A DNA stretch of 64,000 nucleotides. Source: an uncultured Oscillospiraceae bacterium (GTDB taxonomy: Bacteria > Bacillota > Clostridia > Oscillospirales > Ruminococcaceae). The stretch spans positions 62,001 through 126,000 of the forward strand of contig CAKSZX010000001.1 of the NCBI GenBank assembly GCA_934526065.1, given 5' to 3'. Every line of letters starts with the position of its first letter. Position 1 is the stretch's first letter. Below are positions 1-7,681 of this stretch, one piece after another. The notes beneath the pieces were generated by a model, which had not been told where the DNA came from, did no database searches, and saw nothing but the letters and a program-made list of their open reading frames with translations. A program made the translations under genes and the position numbers.

Positions 1-336
1 TTAAAGAACAATTCCTCTGCCGATTATAACGAGGAGTTTATGGACGCCACCGAAAAATACGCCCCTAAGGGCAAAAATCGGCAGGCAGACAGCGACGACG
101 GCGATGATGACACCGACGAAATGTTGCCAAAGGCCATTGAGGTGGTTATTGACGCAGGACAGGCTTCCACATCTCTTTTACAGCGCAAATTGAAATTAGG
201 CTACGCCAGAGCCGCAAGAATAATGGATCAAATGGAAGAAAAGGGCATTGTAGGCCCATATGAGGGCTCAAAACCGAGACAGGTGCTTATAACAAAGACC
301 CAGTGGCAGGAAATGGTGCTCAGACGGAGCGAATAA
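1..336 (+). CDS. ftsK: DNA translocase FtsK/SpoIIIE, C-terminal fragment
   Basis: Only the last 111 residues are inside the window; the reading frame is open from base 1, so the gene continues to the left. The visible part matches the gamma domain of FtsK/SpoIIIE, the winged-helix module that reads the polar KOPS/SRS sequences and orients the hexameric motor during chromosome segregation. The diagnostic stretch is residues ~55-100, with ASTSLLQRKLKLGYARAARI followed by a second helix around MDQMEEKGIVGP and the PRQVL turn. An acidic linker (SDDGDDDTDE) precedes it. The stop at 334-336 is followed 24 bases later by the next start, so read-through transcription into the downstream gene is likely. 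Motor domain and membrane part cannot be seen, so FtsK and SpoIIIE cannot be told apart. Confidence 0.93.
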   Translation, partial: LKNNSSADYNEEFMDATEKYAPKGKNRQADSDDGDDDTDEMLPKAIEVVIDAGQASTSLLQRKLKLGYARAARIMDQMEEKGIVGPYEGSKPRQVLITKTQWQEMVLRRSE

Positions 337-359
337 AATCAAATAAAAGAGGATAAAAA

Positions 360-1208
360 TTGAAAATAAAATTCAGAAAAATACCGGCACTGATACTGGC
401 AATGTTGCTGTGCCTTACCGGTTGTACGGGGCAGTATCCCCGGCCAAAGGATTTTTACGATTGCGTAACCGCCATAAATGCGGGGCAGGCACAGTCGGTG
501 TTGATTGAGTCCGACAGTACATTTGCTTTAATAGACGCAGGGCAAACCGACAGCGGAACAAATGTTGTAAGCTATTTGCAGGACAGAGGCGCCCGGGATA
601 TAGAACTTTTGGTTCTCACTCATTTTCACAGCGACCACACATCGGAAACCACAAAAATACTTAAAAATTTCAATGTTAAAAAAATTCTTATTCCGAATTT
701 GTCGGAAGAAAACACCCCCACATCAAAGTTCTTTGAGCGCTTGATTGAAGGTGCGGAAAACGGCGACTATGAAATTTACACTGCCGAAAAGGGCAAGAGC
801 TTTACAATAGGCAACGGAACTTTGACGGTTTTAGCAGACACAATAAACGACAAGGGCATAAATGACACATCAACCGCCCTTATGTACACACAGGGGGATT
901 TTACCTTTGTGGATTTTGGGGATTTGGAAACCGACGGTCAGGAGGCTATAATAGACAGCTTACCGGAGAATGTCACTTTGGCAATGGCACCCCACCACGG
1001 TTCAAGGGATTCAAACTCCGAAATGCTCTATGAAAAAATACATCCTTTGCGGGTGTTTATCTCAGCCGGAAAAGACAATAAGTACGGCCACCCACACAGT
1101 GAAACCATAAGTGTTTTGGAAAAGTTGCAGATACCTTACTACATAACCCGGCAGGACGGCAGCCTTACATGGTATATCAGCGACGGAACTTTAAGTTTGG
1201 AGGATTGA
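360..1208 (+). CDS. Secreted ComEC/Rec2-like metallo-beta-lactamase lipoprotein
   Basis: 282 residues from a TTG start preceded by AGAGGA. The N-terminus is a lipoprotein signal: basic MKIKFRK, a hydrophobic stretch, and the lipobox LTGC with the lipidated Cys at residue 22, so the enzyme should sit on the outer face of the membrane. The body is a metallo-beta-lactamase fold of the type found at the C-terminus of ComEC: HFHSDH at 88-93 binds metal, DFGD and APHHGS follow further on. Such stand-alone proteins are hydrolases or nucleases of uncertain substrate; cleavage of DNA or a phosphoester is plausible but not shown. A 68-residue ORF follows 2 bases after the stop with GGAGG inside this gene's end, so the two are probably translated together. 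Confidence 0.85.
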   Translation: MKIKFRKIPALILAMLLCLTGCTGQYPRPKDFYDCVTAINAGQAQSVLIESDSTFALIDAGQTDSGTNVVSYLQDRGARDIELLVLTHFHSDHTSETTKILKNFNVKKILIPNLSEENTPTSKFFERLIEGAENGDYEIYTAEKGKSFTIGNGTLTVLADTINDKGINDTSTALMYTQGDFTFVDFGDLETDGQEAIIDSLPENVTLAMAPHHGSRDSNSEMLYEKIHPLRVFISAGKDNKYGHPHSETISVLEKLQIPYYITRQDGSLTWYISDGTLSLED

Positions 1209-1210
1209 TT

Positions 1211-1417
1211 ATGTACTCGGTAATCGAAAAAGACGAAGATCACATTCTTTTGGAATTTTACGGCGGCACTCTCTATGTAAGCGATAAAGGCTTATTTGCC
1301 GGCACAGAATTGAACGACCTTGTGTATTGGAACGGCAGTGCCTTTGTGGCAAACCCGGGAAAAACCGCAGAAAAGAAAAGCAGCCTCCACGACAGACTTA
1401 AAAAAATAGCAAAATGA
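1211..1417 (+). CDS. Small hypothetical protein paired with the MBL lipoprotein
   Basis: 68 residues. The ATG at 1211 is chosen because GGAGG lies at 1199-1203 and the preceding gene stops at 1208; a longer reading from 1169 would overlap the lipoprotein gene by 40 bases with no ribosome site. The protein has no signal peptide and no membrane segment. The first half looks like a short beta sheet (alternating MYSVIEKDEDHILLEFYGG, then LYVSD), the C-terminus is basic (KTAEKKSS and RLKKIAK). Small beta proteins next to ComEC-like hydrolases are common in Firmicutes (for example DUF3006), but the match to that family is not convincing. Function unknown; context suggests a partner of the MBL protein. 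An intrinsic terminator follows directly. Confidence 0.7.
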   Translation: MYSVIEKDEDHILLEFYGGTLYVSDKGLFAGTELNDLVYWNGSAFVANPGKTAEKKSSLHDRLKKIAK

Positions 1418-1422
1418 AAATT

Positions 1423-1446
1423 ATCCCGCTTCGGCGGGATTTTTTG
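1423..1446 (+). terminator. Intrinsic terminator after MBL pair
   Basis: Perfect 7-bp stem ATCCCGC/GCGGGAT with a TTCG tetraloop, followed by a T run (1440-1445). It separates the ftsK/MBL unit from the polyphosphate-related cluster. Confidence 0.92.
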
Positions 1447-1566
1447 TGAAAATTTATGTGAAGAAAATATTCACATAAATTCGTTTAGAGTTCAGATTGA
1501 CATTACATAATTGTGAAATTTCACCTTTAAAATATGGCCGTAATCAAAAGCAAAGGGGAATTAAAC

Positions 1567-2292
1567 ATGGCTCATAACCAAGGCAAAGAGAAGCAAACCT
1601 TTAATTTTCAGCGTGTGGAAAAGAAGTTTTGGCTTACAAATTTGCAGTACCGAGAGATTATGCAGGCAATAGAAAAACACACCGAGGCCGACAGCCACGG
1701 CCAGGGGATATTGTACAATTTGTATTTTGACACCGAAGATTATCTGCTTATACGCCGATCGATAGGGCGCCCAAACTTTAAAGAAAAGTTGAGAATAAGA
1801 AGTTATTCGCCCTTTGCGGCCGACAGTTCGGTTTTTGCCGAGGTAAAAAGAAAGGTTGAGGGCATAGGGTACAAGCGAAGATGTGTTCTGCCATTTGAAG
1901 AACGGGTTAAAATTATGACAGGTCTGCCGGTGGAAAATATGAATATACAGGCAAGAGAAATTTGCCTTTTGGGGCGGCGCTACGGCCTTGAACCGAAAAT
2001 TCTATTATCCTACCGCAGACAGGCATTTTACGGCAAAAATAATCGGGATTTGCGAATTACCTTTGACAGTGATATAAAATTTCGGCAAGTGGGCAGAAAT
2101 TTATCCAAAACCCAAACACAAAAATTGCCCTGTAAAGGGGATTACCTTATGGAAGTTAAATCCGGCAAAGGTTTGCCACGGTGGTTTTTAAGCGAAACCG
2201 AAAGGCTTAAAATTTACCAAAGCCCCTTTTCAAAAGTAGGTCGGCGGTACGAAACAATTTTAAACAACAAAAATTTCAAGGAGGCATTATAA
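1567..2292 (+). CDS. Polyphosphate polymerase (VTC) domain-containing protein
   Basis: 241 residues. Start taken at ATG 1567 because AAAGGGG lies at 1552-1558; an in-frame ATG at 1534 has no ribosome site. The protein matches the VTC-type triphosphate-tunnel fold that makes polyphosphate from ATP in yeast and is widespread as a stand-alone domain in bacteria. Typical signatures are VEKKFWLT near the N-terminus, NLYFDTEDYLLIRRS (about 51-65), KEKLRIRSY (basic tunnel strand), EVKRKV and the late acidic-basic strand LMEVKSG. The alternation of basic and acidic residues on these strands is what builds the nucleotide tunnel. It overlaps the DUF4956 gene by one base, a standard pairing for this family. 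Polymer synthesis is inferred from family only; bacterial members are poorly tested. Confidence 0.88.
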   Translation: MAHNQGKEKQTFNFQRVEKKFWLTNLQYREIMQAIEKHTEADSHGQGILYNLYFDTEDYLLIRRSIGRPNFKEKLRIRSYSPFAADSSVFAEVKRKVEGIGYKRRCVLPFEERVKIMTGLPVENMNIQAREICLLGRRYGLEPKILLSYRRQAFYGKNNRDLRITFDSDIKFRQVGRNLSKTQTQKLPCKGDYLMEVKSGKGLPRWFLSETERLKIYQSPFSKVGRRYETILNNKNFKEAL

Positions 2293-2954
2293 TGCTTAAC
2301 AGTATAATTTCATCTCAAATAACAATTCAAAGTCTTTTAATTTGTCTTGTTACGGCAGTGGCAATGGGAATATTAACCTCCATTGTATTTTCCTATAAAA
2401 GCCAAAATTCAAAATCACTTTCTTTTACCCTGGCTGTTTTGCCGGCGGCTATGTGTATGATTGTTATGATGATAAACGGTAACTTGGGTGTTGCGGTTTC
2501 CGTAGCCGGCGGATTTACCTTAGTCCGTTTCAGGTCCGTAGCCGGCACCGGCCGTGAAATCTGCGCCATATTCTTTGTTATGACATTGGGCGTAATTTTG
2601 GGTATGGGTTATATTGGCATTGCGGCGGTTTTCTTCCTGATTATCTGTTCTTTGACCCTTATCTTAACTTCAATCGGCTTTGGAGAAAGCGGCGGGGAAA
2701 AACTGCTTAAAGTTACAATTCCGGAAGATTACGACTACAATGGGCTTTTGGAAGATGTTTTTGAAAAGAACCGCATAAAGGCGGAAATCGAAAGCGTTAA
2801 GACCACAAACATGGGCAGCCTTATTGATGTGACATACAAAATCACAACAGAAGAAAAGATTTTGCCAAAGGCGGTAGTGGACGAAATACGCACAAGAAAC
2901 GCCAATTTAAGCGTTACTGTGGGAACTTACGCCACAAGATATGAAAAACTTTAA
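2292..2954 (+). CDS. DUF4956 domain-containing membrane protein
   Basis: 220 residues, ATG overlapping the TAA of the VTC gene by one base, so translation is coupled. Three to four hydrophobic segments fill residues ~15-150, including a short loop with the motif FTLVRFRSVAGTGREI, which is the conserved RFRS/R region of DUF4956 proteins. The last 80 residues form a soluble alpha/beta domain (LLKVTIPEDYDYNGLLEDV and later VVDEIRTRNANLSVTVG). DUF4956 proteins travel with VTC-domain proteins and CotH or carbohydrate-binding exported proteins, and are thought to be the membrane component of that system. No transport or enzymatic activity is established. The exported gene 2970-5048 follows 15 bases later. 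Confidence 0.88.
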   Translation: MLNSIISSQITIQSLLICLVTAVAMGILTSIVFSYKSQNSKSLSFTLAVLPAAMCMIVMMINGNLGVAVSVAGGFTLVRFRSVAGTGREICAIFFVMTLGVILGMGYIGIAAVFFLIICSLTLILTSIGFGESGGEKLLKVTIPEDYDYNGLLEDVFEKNRIKAEIESVKTTNMGSLIDVTYKITTEEKILPKAVVDEIRTRNANLSVTVGTYATRYEKL

Positions 2955-2969
2955 AAGAGGGCTGTATCT

Positions 2970-5048
2970 ATGAAAAAACAAGCTGTGATATGCGCCGTGC
3001 TTGCGCTGATTATAGGCTTTGGAGTCGTGTACTGTTTTAAAACCGGCACGGAACCCGGCAGTGTGGTGACACGGGGGAAAAGTGATATTTTGCAAAGGGT
3101 AAAAACAGCGCAAAATTTAAGTTCTGCGGCGGAAAGTTGCAGCGACACAAGAAAGATTATATTATCCGATGACGGCTGCACCCTGCCATCCGGCGTAAGC
3201 CGGGCCGACGGCATCGTAAAAATCACCTCCGGCGGTATATACACATTGCAGGGGCAGTTGACAGAAGGACAAATTGAAGTTGACGCCAAAGCCAATGTGA
3301 CACTTATATTAAACGGCGTTTCGATAAGCTGTTCCGACGGGGCGGCAATCAACATAACAAATTCGCAGCACACCCATATTTACTTGGCGGAGGGCAGTGA
3401 AAATACCGTTACAAGCGGTGAAAAAGTCGAAATTTCCTCAAATGAAGAAATCGAAGCCGATGGTGCGGCAATATATTCAAGGGACGATTTGTCCTTTTCC
3501 GGCAGCGGCAGTTTAACCGTAAACGGATACATCAATAACGCCGTGGCAACAACCGATAATTTGGTTATCCTGTCCGGCAATATAACCGCAAACCGGGTAA
3601 ACAACGGCCTTAAAGGCAAAGATTCCGTAACGATTTTAAACGGCAATATAAATCTTTTAAGCGGCAACGACGGTATCAAGGCAAATAATGAAGAAGTGGG
3701 TGTCATAAATATTACTGACGGCAATATAACCGTAAAATCTTACGGCGACGGCATTTCCGCCGAAAGGGATTTGTCAATAAGCGGCGGCGAAATCAACATT
3801 GACGCCCGGGGCGATTTGGTAAGTGAGGAAGCTCAAAACACCGATATATCCGGCGAAATACCGGCAGAGAGCCATATGTCGAAAATGCCGGCAGGGGATT
3901 TTACCCCCGGTGATATGCCTGCGGACGGATCGCAGCCGGGTAATTCACAAGGGAAATTTAATCCGGGAAACTTTAAGGGCAACGGCGGAGATGCATCAAA
4001 TATGACGGTGCCGGAAAAGCCTGACGGCGATACAGGCACACCGCCCGAAAACCCCGACAATGATACGGCAGGCAGACAACAGACGGAAAACGGCACAATG
4101 CCGCAGATGACGGACGGCTCGTCGGAACAAGCAGAGGGAGAAGAAATCTCGGGACAAAAAGGCAACAGACCGGCCGGCGGTTTCGGTGGTATGGAAGAAC
4201 GGGAACACGAGGCCCCGGCAGAGGCAAAAGGCATAAAGGCCGGCAACAGCCTTACAATCAGTGGCGGTAAAATCACCGTTAAATCCGCAAATGACAGCCT
4301 GCACAGCAACGGTACAATCACAATAACAGGTGGAGAAATCACCCTTGCCTCCGGAGATGACGGCATACATGCAGAGGACAGGGTTTTGATTGCTGACGGA
4401 ACCATCACGATTACCCAAAGTTATGAGGGTATAGAGGGACACATCATAACCGTTGACGGGGGACAAATTGATTTAACCGCCTCCGATGACGGGTTTAACG
4501 CCGGCGGCGATGCCTCGGTTTCAATGCCTACCATTACAATAAACAACGGCAATATTTATGTAAACGCACAGGGGGACGGTTTGGATTCCAATGGGAATTT
4601 GATTTTCAACGGCGGCTTTGTAACAGTTGACGGCCCCACTTCCGGCGGCGACTCCGCCCTTGATGTAGGCACGGAAAACGGCGGCAAAATGCTTGCCGAA
4701 GGCGGCACAGTTATAGCCGCAGGTTCGGCATCCATGGTGGAAAATTTCGACTCTTCCTCTTCTCAGCCCTCAATTACCCTTTACACCGACAGCACACGGC
4801 GGCAGGGAACGGTTGTCACCGTTGCAAATTCAAGCGGCAAAGAGATAATCTCCTATACAAGCAAAAAGTATTTCTCCGGGGTTATCATAACCAGCGAACT
4901 GTTTGAAAAAGGGGAAACATACACCGTAACCGTCGGGGAGGAAAGCTATGAATTTACCATTGACGAAACGGTTAATTCCAACAAAACCGAAACAGGCAGA
5001 TTTGGCAGTACCAAGCAAATGCCGACGGCGCAGAAGGTGAGGGAATAA
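2970..5048 (+). CDS. Exported carbohydrate-binding (DUF4353-like) beta-helix protein
   Basis: 692 residues with an N-terminal hydrophobic anchor or signal (about 5-22) and no clear lipobox. The rest is a repetitive beta-solenoid: many short units such as TISGGKITVKSANDSLHSNG and GDDGIHAEDRVLIADGTITI, typical of the carbohydrate-binding domain (DUF4353) found beside CotH, VTC and DUF4956 proteins. Two solenoid blocks (about 60-280 and 415-600) are split by a low-complexity linker of roughly 120 residues rich in Gly, Pro, Asp, Met and Asn (about 285-405). A C-terminal beta domain (about 605-680) ends the protein. Expected location is the cell surface. What it binds is unknown. Third gene of the VTC-DUF4956 unit; no CotH kinase is present in this window. 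Confidence 0.85.
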   Translation: MKKQAVICAVLALIIGFGVVYCFKTGTEPGSVVTRGKSDILQRVKTAQNLSSAAESCSDTRKIILSDDGCTLPSGVSRADGIVKITSGGIYTLQGQLTEGQIEVDAKANVTLILNGVSISCSDGAAINITNSQHTHIYLAEGSENTVTSGEKVEISSNEEIEADGAAIYSRDDLSFSGSGSLTVNGYINNAVATTDNLVILSGNITANRVNNGLKGKDSVTILNGNINLLSGNDGIKANNEEVGVINITDGNITVKSYGDGISAERDLSISGGEINIDARGDLVSEEAQNTDISGEIPAESHMSKMPAGDFTPGDMPADGSQPGNSQGKFNPGNFKGNGGDASNMTVPEKPDGDTGTPPENPDNDTAGRQQTENGTMPQMTDGSSEQAEGEEISGQKGNRPAGGFGGMEEREHEAPAEAKGIKAGNSLTISGGKITVKSANDSLHSNGTITITGGEITLASGDDGIHAEDRVLIADGTITITQSYEGIEGHIITVDGGQIDLTASDDGFNAGGDASVSMPTITINNGNIYVNAQGDGLDSNGNLIFNGGFVTVDGPTSGGDSALDVGTENGGKMLAEGGTVIAAGSASMVENFDSSSSQPSITLYTDSTRRQGTVVTVANSSGKEIISYTSKKYFSGVIITSELFEKGETYTVTVGEESYEFTIDETVNSNKTETGRFGSTKQMPTAQKVRE

Positions 5049-5074
5049 CCGACAAACCGAATATCATATAATTT

Positions 5075-5132
5075 TAAGGCAATACTGCATATTTTTTCGG
5101 CTGATTTTTTGGGAATATGTGGCATTGCCTTA
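5075..5132 (+). terminator. Long hairpin after the exported protein, before the M19 gene
   Basis: A near-perfect 19-bp stem: TAAGGCAAT (5075-5083) pairs with ATTGCCTTA (5124-5132), and ACTGCATATT (5084-5093) pairs with AATATGTGGC (5114-5123) with two wobbles and one mismatch. The T-rich loop contains a run of six T. Likely a terminator, but its 3' arm also supplies the -35 of the next promoter. Confidence 0.6.
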
Positions 5133-5163
5133 TGTTTTGTAAAATGGTACAATGAACAAAACA
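5125..5163 (+). promoter_or_regulatory. Promoter and inverted repeat of the M19 dipeptidase gene
   Basis: TTGCCT (5125-5130), 17-bp spacer, TACAAT (5148-5153). A 7-bp inverted repeat TGTTTTG (5133-5139)/CAAAACA (5157-5163) brackets the -10, which is a plausible repressor site. Confidence 0.5.
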
Positions 5164-5182
5164 CTCAAAGGAGATAACCGTT

Positions 5183-6160
5183 ATGAAGTATATTGATATG
5201 CACTGCGACAGCGTTATGCTTGCCAAGTTTTTGGATAAAGAACACAGTTTGTATTCTTCCGAAAATCTCATGGTGGATTTTAAAAAGATGCAAAAGGGCG
5301 AGGCCATGGCTCAGTGTTTTGCGGTGTTCATGCCGTCGGAGGATGCATGGGGAAGATTCGGCGTTGATAAAATGGACGATGATGACTACATATCCCGGGC
5401 AAGGCAGATTATTTTGGACAATGTGGCGGCTCACGGAGATATTATAAACATGGCATACAGCGCCGACGATATTGTGGCAAATGACAGAGCCGGCAAAATG
5501 AGTGCCGTATTGACAATGGAGGACGGGCGAGCCGTTCAGGGCAAATTGGAAAATTTGAAAAGATATTACGATATGGGTTTCAGGGCTTTATCATTGACAT
5601 GGAACTACCACAACTGTTTCGGCGCACCGAATTCAAAAGACCCTGCTGTTATGGCACAGGGGCTTACGGATTTCGGCAAAGAGGCGGTGGAGTATATGCA
5701 GGAACTTGGCATGGCGATTGATGTATCTCACCTTAGCCGGGGCGGATTTTGGGATGTTGCAAAAATATGCAAAAAGCCTTTTATCGCAACTCACTCCAAC
5801 GCTTACGAATTGTCGCCTCATCAAAGAAATTTGAAAGATGAGCAGATCAAGGCTCTCGCCGCCGCAGGCGGAGTTACCGGGCTTAATTTCTGCCCACAGT
5901 TTTTGCAGCCGGACACGGTAAGCAATGTTTCCACCGCAGAACTTTTGGCAAAACACGCAAGGCATATTGCCGATGTAGGCGGTGTTGATGTTGTGGGCAT
6001 AGGCAGTGATTTTGACGGAATAGAGGGAAAGCTTGAAATTTCCGACGCATCTAAGATGCAAATGCTGGCTGACGCTTTGCTTAAAGAAAAGTTCACCTAT
6101 GACGAAATAGAAAAGATTTTTTATAAAAATGTGTTGAGAGCACTGGGAGATATTATCTAA
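5183..6160 (+). CDS. Membrane dipeptidase, peptidase family M19
   Basis: 325 residues, ATG at 5183 behind AAAGGAG. M19 enzymes are binuclear zinc dipeptidases related to renal dipeptidase; bacterial members cleave dipeptides, often with a D-residue, in the cytosol. Metal and active-site signatures are visible: the opening DMHCDS (H7, D9), the bridging Glu in LTMEDGRAV, the His in IDVSHLSRGG and the His in ATHSNAYELSPHQRN, and the late GIGSDFDGIEG. Length is normal for the family (about 310-330). It has no signal peptide. It stands alone between a hairpin and a bidirectional terminator, near other peptide hydrolases (9130-15995), which fits a peptide-using lifestyle. Exact substrate cannot be read from the sequence. 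Confidence 0.92.
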   Translation: MKYIDMHCDSVMLAKFLDKEHSLYSSENLMVDFKKMQKGEAMAQCFAVFMPSEDAWGRFGVDKMDDDDYISRARQIILDNVAAHGDIINMAYSADDIVANDRAGKMSAVLTMEDGRAVQGKLENLKRYYDMGFRALSLTWNYHNCFGAPNSKDPAVMAQGLTDFGKEAVEYMQELGMAIDVSHLSRGGFWDVAKICKKPFIATHSNAYELSPHQRNLKDEQIKALAAAGGVTGLNFCPQFLQPDTVSNVSTAELLAKHARHIADVGGVDVVGIGSDFDGIEGKLEISDASKMQMLADALLKEKFTYDEIEKIFYKNVLRALGDII

Positions 6161-6216
6161 AATCAAATCGCTGTTTGTCACGGTTTTTAAAACTTAAATA
6201 TTGGCGGTAAAATTAA

Positions 6217-6250
6217 AAACAAGGCTGTTTTAAATACAACGGCCTTGTTT
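6217..6250. terminator. Bidirectional terminator between convergent genes
   Basis: AAACAAGGC (6217-6225) pairs with GCCTTGTTT (6242-6250), with a partly paired loop. A-rich left flank and T-rich right flank serve both the M19 gene and the convergent LUD gene. Confidence 0.75.
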
Positions 6251-6292
6251 TGGTTTATCAGTGTATATTTAATTTACTTTTTAGGGGTAAAA

Positions 6293-6904
6293 TCAAATGC
6301 CCAAATCTTCGTTTACTATAATAATCTTAATTCTGTCCGGAATACGGGAATAGTTTAATGTAACGGATGTGCAGCAACTTCTGGCAGGCACACGGCAATC
6401 GTGGCAACGGCCGTCAACGGCGCATGGGGTGTCAAAGCCGGCTTTGGCGCAGTTCTGCGGAGCAACTTTTTTAATCCTCGCCTTGGCCTGACCCTCGGTG
6501 TCAACTATTTTGTTTTTGCCGATTATTATAATAACATTGTCCGGGCCGTAAATCATGGGAGCAACTCTTGTGGAGGCGCCGTCTTCCTGAAATATTCTGC
6601 CGTCAATGGTAACCGCATTGGCGGAAAGGAAAAAATCATCGGCAAAAAATCTCTTGCGCATAATTTCCTTTTTCTCCCGGCCGGTCATATCTTCATTAAC
6701 AGTCAGGTAGTTAAAATCACCATTTGCCAAAAATTCTACGACGCCGCATTCCTTCAAAGTTTGGGAACCGCCGTTGGCAACCGTATCGCCCGGTTTTACC
6801 AGTGACCTGACAAAGGGGATAACATCCCGCCGTTTTTCTGCATAAAAGGGTTTAAACTGCCTCTCTTTTAAACTACCCATAAGTTTTTCTATTCTTTCGT
6901 CCAT
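6293..6904 (-). CDS. LUD domain (LutC/YkgG-like) lactate-utilization-type protein
   Basis: 203 residues. The ATG at 6904 is preferred because GAGG lies just upstream on the minus strand; a reading from 6934 has none. The protein is a compact LUD-domain protein: the core motifs GDTVANGGSQTLKECGVVEF, FFLSANAVTIDGRIFQEDG and NVIIIIGKNKIVD are characteristic of the LutC/YkgG/DUF162 superfamily. A Cys cluster near the C-terminus (CAVDGRCHDCRVPARSCC) could hold an iron-sulfur cluster, as in the larger relatives. LutC works with LutA and LutB in L-lactate oxidation, but no lutA or lutB is nearby, so this is probably one of the stand-alone clostridial forms of unknown substrate. Transcribed divergently from the redoxin trio. 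Confidence 0.88.
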   Translation of the reverse strand: MDERIEKLMGSLKERQFKPFYAEKRRDVIPFVRSLVKPGDTVANGGSQTLKECGVVEFLANGDFNYLTVNEDMTGREKKEIMRKRFFADDFFLSANAVTIDGRIFQEDGASTRVAPMIYGPDNVIIIIGKNKIVDTEGQAKARIKKVAPQNCAKAGFDTPCAVDGRCHDCRVPARSCCTSVTLNYSRIPDRIKIIIVNEDLGI

Positions 6905-6947
6905 TTTGACCTCACTTTTTAATTTTGTACACATTTTGGTGCTATAT

Positions 6948-7011
6948 TTAAAACAACGAAATGTGATTTGACACTTGAAGAAGTGAGCAGGTCACAACAA
7001 AGTTGTTTTAA
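6948..7011. promoter_or_regulatory. 64-bp concentric palindrome in divergent promoter region
   Basis: Three nested inverted repeats share one centre: TTAAAACAAC (6948-6957)/GTTGTTTTAA (7002-7011), TGTGA (6962-6966)/TCACA (6992-6996), CACTT (6972-6976)/AAGTG (6981-6985) with loop GAAG. It lies between the LUD gene and the redoxin trio. It could be a cruciform or multi-site operator; there is no T tract to make it a standard terminator. A TTGACA at 6968 lacks a partner -10. Confidence 0.55.
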
Positions 7012-7085
7012 TTGTATTATACTGGCGCCAAGGGTTAAATTCAACTGTCGCAAGACACTTTTGGCGCAGAATAGGAGAGAAAATT

Positions 7086-7631
7086 ATGAAACTTAAAGAA
7101 AATATGCAGATGCCGGATTTTGTGTATCTCAGCCCCTATGAACAGGATGAAAAACACGCATCGGAATATATAAAGGGCAAAAAGGCGGTTATTGTATTTT
7201 TGCGCTACTACGGCTGTACATCCTGCCGTTTGGATTTGCACATTTATGCACAGCGCATTGAAGAATTTAAGGCAAAGGGCGCCGAGCTTATGGTTGTTTT
7301 GCAGTCCAGCCCGGAGACGGTTGCAGAAGAAGCGGAAAAGGGATTTTTCCCATTTGAAATTGCCTGCGACCCGTCACAGACAGTATACAGACAGTTTGAA
7401 ATCGAGCCGGCAAAGAGCAAGCTGAAACTTGTAGGCGGCGGTTTGTTTAAATTGTTGAAGAAGATGAAGCAGGCTAAGAAGTTCGGTTTTGAGCACGGCG
7501 CATACGAAGGCAATGAAGAACAGCTTCCGGCTGTTGTTATAGTTGACGAAAACGGTGTTATCAAGTACAGCCACTATGCAAAGAATATTGTTGATATGCC
7601 TACCGTTGACGAAATGGTAAACATGCTGTAA
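7086..7631 (+). CDS. Redoxin / peroxiredoxin-like protein, copy 1
   Basis: 181 residues behind AGGAGA. Thioredoxin-fold protein of the AhpC/TSA or PRXL2 type. The redox site is a CxxC in RYYGCTSCRLDLH (Cys 45 and 48 approximately), preceded by the strand AVIVFLRYY. The C-terminal half ends in the block YEGNEEQLPAVVIVDENG, then YSHYAKNIVDMPTVDE, which is shared almost word for word with the two genes downstream. It therefore belongs to a tandem family of three (7086-8876). Expected role is cytosolic thiol-dependent peroxide reduction or disulfide exchange in an anaerobe. Compared with copies 2 and 3 its N-terminus lacks the KGDKFPDFTV opening and begins MKLKENMQMPDFVYLSP. Confidence 0.85.
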   Translation: MKLKENMQMPDFVYLSPYEQDEKHASEYIKGKKAVIVFLRYYGCTSCRLDLHIYAQRIEEFKAKGAELMVVLQSSPETVAEEAEKGFFPFEIACDPSQTVYRQFEIEPAKSKLKLVGGGLFKLLKKMKQAKKFGFEHGAYEGNEEQLPAVVIVDENGVIKYSHYAKNIVDMPTVDEMVNML

Positions 7632-7681
7632 TTCGGATTTTGTAAAAGGTTCGATACAGAGGTATAAAAGGAGACCTTAAT

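Noticed and set aside
3833..4408. 191-codon minus-strand frame inside the carbohydrate-binding gene
   Set aside because: It is the antisense of the Gly/Pro-rich linker and beta repeats; no start context and the plus-strand gene is convincing.
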